A stretch of DNA of 64,000 nucleotides from UBA5859 sp041940025 (GTDB lineage: Bacteria > Pseudomonadota > Gammaproteobacteria > UBA5859). The stretch lies in contig JBGTSY010000012.1 of the NCBI GenBank assembly GCA_041940025.1, forward strand, positions 14,674 through 78,673. The letters run 5' to 3'. The notes under the pieces were generated by a model. That model was not told the origin of the DNA. It made no database searches and saw nothing but the letters and a program-made list of their open reading frames with translations. A program made the translations under genes and the position numbers. Below are positions 61,001 to 64,000 of this stretch, piece by piece. The stretch's first letter is position 1. Each line of letters begins with the position of its first letter.

Positions 61001-64000
61001 CATCAGAGCCGATCTTTCCGGTGAGATTGCTCTAAATGACTATTTATCGCAGGTGCAAGAATCTATTCTGAATGCCTTTGCGCATCAGGATATGCCCTTC
61101 GAAGAAATGGTAGATAGCCTGGGTGTGCCGCGTGACTTAAGTCGTACACCTGTGTTCCAGACTCTTTTCGTTTTGCAAAAAGAGCCGTTGGCAGCGGGAT
61201 TAAATATCGCAGACTTAAAAACAGATGTTCGAGCACTGGCGACCGGCTGTACGAAGTTTGATCTCTCAGTTGAGTTTGAGGAGGTAGCAGGACAATTAGA
61301 AGGGACAGTTGAATATTGTCGCGATCTATTTTTCGCTTCCACTGTTGAACGCATGATGTCCCACTACCAAAACCTACTGGTTTCTATGGTCGGCGCAGCA
61401 AAAAGCAATATCCGATCTTTGTCTATATTGTCAGAAACAGAGAAGCAACAACAACTCTATGAGTGGAATGCCACGGAGCATGAGTATCCATCAGAGCGGG
61501 GATTGATGGAGTTATTTGCTGAGCAGGTGGAGCGTGATTCTGAGCGTGTGGCGTTGAGTGATGAGGGAGCGCACCTGACTTATGGAGAGTTGGGTCGCCG
61601 TTCGACACAGTTAGCGAGTTATTTATTGTCATTAGGCCTCAGTCGAGGCGCTGCGGTGGGCTTATGTGTTGAGCGCTCAATAGAGATGGTGGTGGGTATA
61701 TATGGGATATTGAAGGCGGGAGGCGCTTATGTGCCTTTAGAGCCGAGTTATCCACAAGAGCGCTTGCAATACATGCTACAGGATTGTGGCGCGGGGATAG
61801 TGTTGGCACAGAGTCAGACGGTATCGAGTATTGCTGATTCATATGATGGAGAGGTGGTGTTGCTGGATAGTGACTGGGGGGTGATAGAGGCAGCCAGTCC
61901 TGAAAGTTTACCGGCAATGAGTGGAGAAGACCGGGCTTATATTATTTACACCTCGGGCTCTACGGGGCAGCCCAAGGGTGTGAGTGTTCGTCAGGGTAGT
62001 GTGGTGAATCTGTTGTATTGGATGCACCGAGAATATGGTTTTAGTGCGTCTGAGCGCATGTTGTTGAAGACGCCCTTTAGTTTTGATGTGTCGGTGGTGG
62101 AGTTCTTTTGGCCTTTATTGTTTGGCGGAGAGTTAGAGATAGCGAAGCCTGAGGGTCATAAAGAGCCGGGTTATTTGGTGGAATTGATACGGTCGAGGGA
62201 GATTAACCTGGTTGCATTTGTGCCTTCGATGTTGTCGGTATTTTTGGAGGAAGAGGGGATAGAGTCCTGTACATCGATACGGCGAGTGGCGGTAGCGGGC
62301 GAGGCGTTAGTAGAGGAGTTACAGCATCGATTTTATCAGCGTCTGCCTTGGGCGGAGCTGGACAATATTTATGGACCGACGGAAGCGACAGTTTATTCGA
62401 GTTATTGGCATTGTGAGCGGGGTGGTCGAGGCGTGGTGCCGATTGGTCGGCCTATCGACAATGGTTCACTATATATATTAGACAGCTCTCTGAACCCTGT
62501 TCCCGTTGGTGTGTCGGGAGAGTTGCATATCGGGGGTGTGGGCTTAGCGGAAGGTTATGTGAACAATGATGACTTGACGGCTGAGAAGTTTATTAGCCAT
62601 CCGTTTAGAGAGGGTGAGCGGATTTATAAGACGGGAGATTTAGCGCGCTATCGCACTGATGGGACGGTTGAGTATTTGGGACGTATCGACCATCAGGTGA
62701 AGGTACGAGGGTTCCGTATTGAGTTGGGAGAGATAGAGTCGGCGTTGCAGGAGTTGCCGGAGATTAGAGAAGCGGTGGTGATGTCGAAGGGATTGGGATT
62801 GGATGCTCGCTTGGTGGCCTATGTGGTGATGGATGGAGTAGAGGAGTCGAGTTCAGCGACAGAGGGTCTCAAGCACTCATTGGGAGAGCGGTTACCGGAG
62901 TTTATGGTGCCTCAGTTATATGTTCCCATGGAGGCGCTGCCTTTAACGGCGAATGGCAAGGTGGACCGCAAGGCGTTGCCGGAGCCTGAGTTAGTGTACA
63001 CAGGTGTTGAGTATGAAGCGCCGCGCACGGCGACGGAAGAGGTGTTGTGTGAGATATGGCAGAGTTTACTGCCGGTTGAGCGAGTGGGAATTCATGACAA
63101 CTTTTTTGAGTTGGGGGGACATTCGTTAATTGCCACCCAGGTGATATCCCGTATACGGCAACAGCTCAGAGTGGAGTTGCCGGTCAGGGCGCTGTTTGAA
63201 CATCAAACGGTCTCTCAATTGAGTCTTGCCATTGCAGAGTTTGGTGTCAGTGACACTGCACCGCCTTTAGTGCCTGTATCACGTAGCGAACCTATCCCGG
63301 TCTCTTTCTCTCAACAACGATTATGGATTATTGACCGTCTACAGCCAGGCATCATGACTTATAACATGCCGATGGCGGTGAGAATTGAGGGTGCTATTGA
63401 CTTAGATGTATTAGAAAAGGTGTTTCACGCCTTGGTGGCGCGTCATGAGTCTTTGCGTACCACCTTCTATGAAGAAGAGGGTGAGGTGTATCAAAAAGCA
63501 TCAGATGCATCTGACTGGTCGGTGTGTCATGAAGACTTGCGTGAGTTAGATGAGCAGTCCCGCCAGAGCCAACTGAATCAACTGGTGTTACAGCATGCGT
63601 TGACGCAGTTTGATTTAATATCAGGCCCTCTGTTTAAAGTGACGATTGTTCGTTTGGGTGATGAGAGTCAAGTGTTATTGGCGAACATGCATCACATTAA
63701 CTCGGATGGTTGGTCACTTAGGGTATTACTAAAAGAGTTGGGTATGTTGTATGTGGCCTTCTCGCAGGGAGGGGACGCATCCATCTTGCCACCTTTGCCG
63801 ATTCAATATGGAGATTATGCGGCGTGGCAACGTGGTTGGTTACAGGGCGAGGTGTTAGAAGCGCAGCTCACTTATTGGAAAGAGAAGCTTGCGGGTGTAC
63901 CGAGTTTCTTGAGGTTACCCACGGACCGACCGCGTCCGTCGACCCAGACATTCAATGGAGCCAAATATACATTTGAGCTGCCAGCAGGCGTGCAATCGCA
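58050..64000 (+). CDS. Lipopeptide-type nonribosomal peptide synthetase: FAAL-ACP-C-A-T-C... (3' end outside the window)
   Basis: The frame is open for 1983 codons and runs off the right edge. Residues about 1-590 are a fatty acyl-AMP ligase (YTSGSTGHPKG, SWLPMFHDMGLIG, YLRTGDLGF). Residues about 600-680 are an acyl carrier protein with the carrier serine S639 in LGLDSL. A condensation domain follows at about 700-1130 (HHLVMDG at 824-830), probably of the lipid-starter type. An adenylation domain spans about 1140-1660 (YTSGSTGQPKG, IYGPTEATVY, YKTGDLARY, NGKVDRKALP). A thiolation domain has S1692 in FFELGGHSLIA. A second condensation domain is cut by the edge (HHINSDG at 1881-1887). This predicts activation of a fatty acid as acyl-AMP, loading on the ACP and N-acylation of the first amino acid. 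The ATG at 58050 is used; an in-frame ATG at 58032 is possible. Neither has a strong binding site. Confidence 0.95.
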   Translation, partial: MSRYQRTELHTINDILYNRAQEQSAKRAFTFLQDDGSERGVLTYAELHQRAQAIAVEIAKYASPGERVLMLYPPGLEFVEAFFGCLYAGAIAVPAYPPRKNQKLGRLEAILEDCHPALVMTTQNQALRDQPIIEESMGTSLPWLCNEQISQDLAASPTLEVASLEDIAFLQYTSGSTGHPKGVMVSHGNLMHNEEMIRLATEHTEETVFVSWLPMFHDMGLIGNLVQTVYMGCQCVLMSPASFLQKPVRWLEAITKYRGTTSCAPNFAFNLCAEQVTEAEKAHLDLSSWTVAVNAAEPIRAETLDLFTEAFAQCGFSRQVFYPCFGLAEGTLIVSGCNKGRQPLVLDVDADSLTLNKVRMVNAESQNGLTLVSSGHEWYDQEIVIVDPETNEKCAADQVGEIWTRGASVAQGYWHQEEETKKTFAAYLATGEGPYLRTGDLGFLHHSELYVTGRHKDLIIIRGLNHYPQDIELSVVQSHEAFRPDFTAAFSVDVAGEERLVVVQELKREFRRSFDLEELAKAAQEAVNREHQLQIYDLVLLKPGRIPKTSSGKIQRRACVQMYQKDELEILARHKFEFTAVDDMDDEEDESPLVLHQLSSNLRVPRIEAYLQRATASLLHTEVSEINVGQSLTALGLDSLRVSQLSSRIRDRLGVLIPIELLFVAPDLHQVAVQIDEAMEFENRASSSGIERCMSDAPQLLSFSQRRLWFLYRFNKDDVSYNLCAEIEFRGSLDVSALQNALQALVNRHEALRTRILERDEEAFQEVLPYSQFDIPVETLSEVELQTRLKEEAATPFDLLEGPLFRFQLIHLDKTHHVLIVNFHHLVMDGWSVGVFLRELSALYVDYHAGQAPSLRPAIIQYKDFTNWQRQILSAEKLAQLQRFWQQYLADVPYLELPTDYPRPAMRSYRGEVIHFTLPQELTSQLKQLAREQQITLFSVLMAAYQILLSRYSGQQDICVGTTTANRQATELESLVGFVSNTVPIRADLSGEIALNDYLSQVQESILNAFAHQDMPFEEMVDSLGVPRDLSRTPVFQTLFVLQKEPLAAGLNIADLKTDVRALATGCTKFDLSVEFEEVAGQLEGTVEYCRDLFFASTVERMMSHYQNLLVSMVGAAKSNIRSLSILSETEKQQQLYEWNATEHEYPSERGLMELFAEQVERDSERVALSDEGAHLTYGELGRRSTQLASYLLSLGLSRGAAVGLCVERSIEMVVGIYGILKAGGAYVPLEPSYPQERLQYMLQDCGAGIVLAQSQTVSSIADSYDGEVVLLDSDWGVIEAASPESLPAMSGEDRAYIIYTSGSTGQPKGVSVRQGSVVNLLYWMHREYGFSASERMLLKTPFSFDVSVVEFFWPLLFGGELEIAKPEGHKEPGYLVELIRSREINLVAFVPSMLSVFLEEEGIESCTSIRRVAVAGEALVEELQHRFYQRLPWAELDNIYGPTEATVYSSYWHCERGGRGVVPIGRPIDNGSLYILDSSLNPVPVGVSGELHIGGVGLAEGYVNNDDLTAEKFISHPFREGERIYKTGDLARYRTDGTVEYLGRIDHQVKVRGFRIELGEIESALQELPEIREAVVMSKGLGLDARLVAYVVMDGVEESSSATEGLKHSLGERLPEFMVPQLYVPMEALPLTANGKVDRKALPEPELVYTGVEYEAPRTATEEVLCEIWQSLLPVERVGIHDNFFELGGHSLIATQVISRIRQQLRVELPVRALFEHQTVSQLSLAIAEFGVSDTAPPLVPVSRSEPIPVSFSQQRLWIIDRLQPGIMTYNMPMAVRIEGAIDLDVLEKVFHALVARHESLRTTFYEEEGEVYQKASDASDWSVCHEDLRELDEQSRQSQLNQLVLQHALTQFDLISGPLFKVTIVRLGDESQVLLANMHHINSDGWSLRVLLKELGMLYVAFSQGGDASILPPLPIQYGDYAAWQRGWLQGEVLEAQLTYWKEKLAGVPSFLRLPTDRPRPSTQTFNGAKYTFELPAGVQS

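Noticed and set aside
61423..61917. Minus-strand open frames inside the NRPS adenylation domain
   Set aside because: They are by-products of the GAG-rich codon use on the plus strand and look like low-complexity Pro/His/Ser protein.

Overview
The window reads as a chromosomal segment of a gammaproteobacterium of moderate GC content. Two long gene strings have the order known from Pseudomonas and its relatives. The first is leuC-leuD-leuB-asd-fimV-truA-trpF-(trpB-trpA)-accD-folC-dedD-cvpA-purF-metZ. The second is (hrcA)-grpE-dnaK-dnaJ-dapB-carA-carB-greA-yhbY-rlmE-ftsH-folP-glmM-tpiA-secG-tRNA-Leu-tRNA-fMet-rimP-nusA-infB-rbfA-truB-rpsO-pnp. An HrcA/CIRCE system combined with a sigma-32-like dnaK promoter, and FimV, are compatible with a Pseudomonadales, Cellvibrionales or Oceanospirillales-like lineage. 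I cannot name the genus.

Layout. Bases 1-471 hold the start of a LysR regulator divergent from the leucine operon. Bases 572-16745 are an almost gap-free plus-strand run for leucine, aspartate-family, tryptophan, fatty acid, folate, purine and methionine synthesis, with FimV inside it. Bases 16762-20709 hold lpxH and a periplasmic cyclophilin (minus), cysS (plus) and folD (minus). A tRNA-Pro with its own promoter follows. Directly behind it sits a complete IS481-family insertion sequence with double-repeat ends. Bases 22573-25122 encode two adjacent c-di-GMP phosphodiesterase-type proteins: an HD-GYP protein with an altered HD motif, and an EAL protein. Then come an acyl-CoA synthetase and a convergent ABC1/UbiB-type kinase, and a small exported ankyrin protein.

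Bases 29415-34540 are the heat-shock cluster, with a CIRCE operator in front of hrcA and a sigma-32-type promoter in front of dnaK. Bases 34635-46208 run from dapB through carAB, greA and ftsH to glmM. Bases 46290-56484 run from tpiA and secG through two tRNA genes to the rimP-nusA-infB-rbfA-truB-rpsO-pnp translation and RNA-decay operon, which ends at a strong terminator. The initiator tRNA gene here lacks half of its anticodon arm, including part of the anticodon.

After pnp the conserved chromosome ends abruptly. About 1.5 kb of non-coding DNA follows. It contains a decayed IS3-type transposase and a very AT-rich leader with two palindromes. A giant open frame then starts near 58050 and runs off the window. 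It encodes a lipopeptide assembly-line enzyme: fatty acyl-AMP ligase, acyl carrier protein, condensation, adenylation and thiolation domains, and the start of a second condensation domain. This is the accessory, probably horizontally acquired part of the window and the best candidate for an undescribed system. Its adenylation-domain pocket code is one I cannot match to a known substrate.
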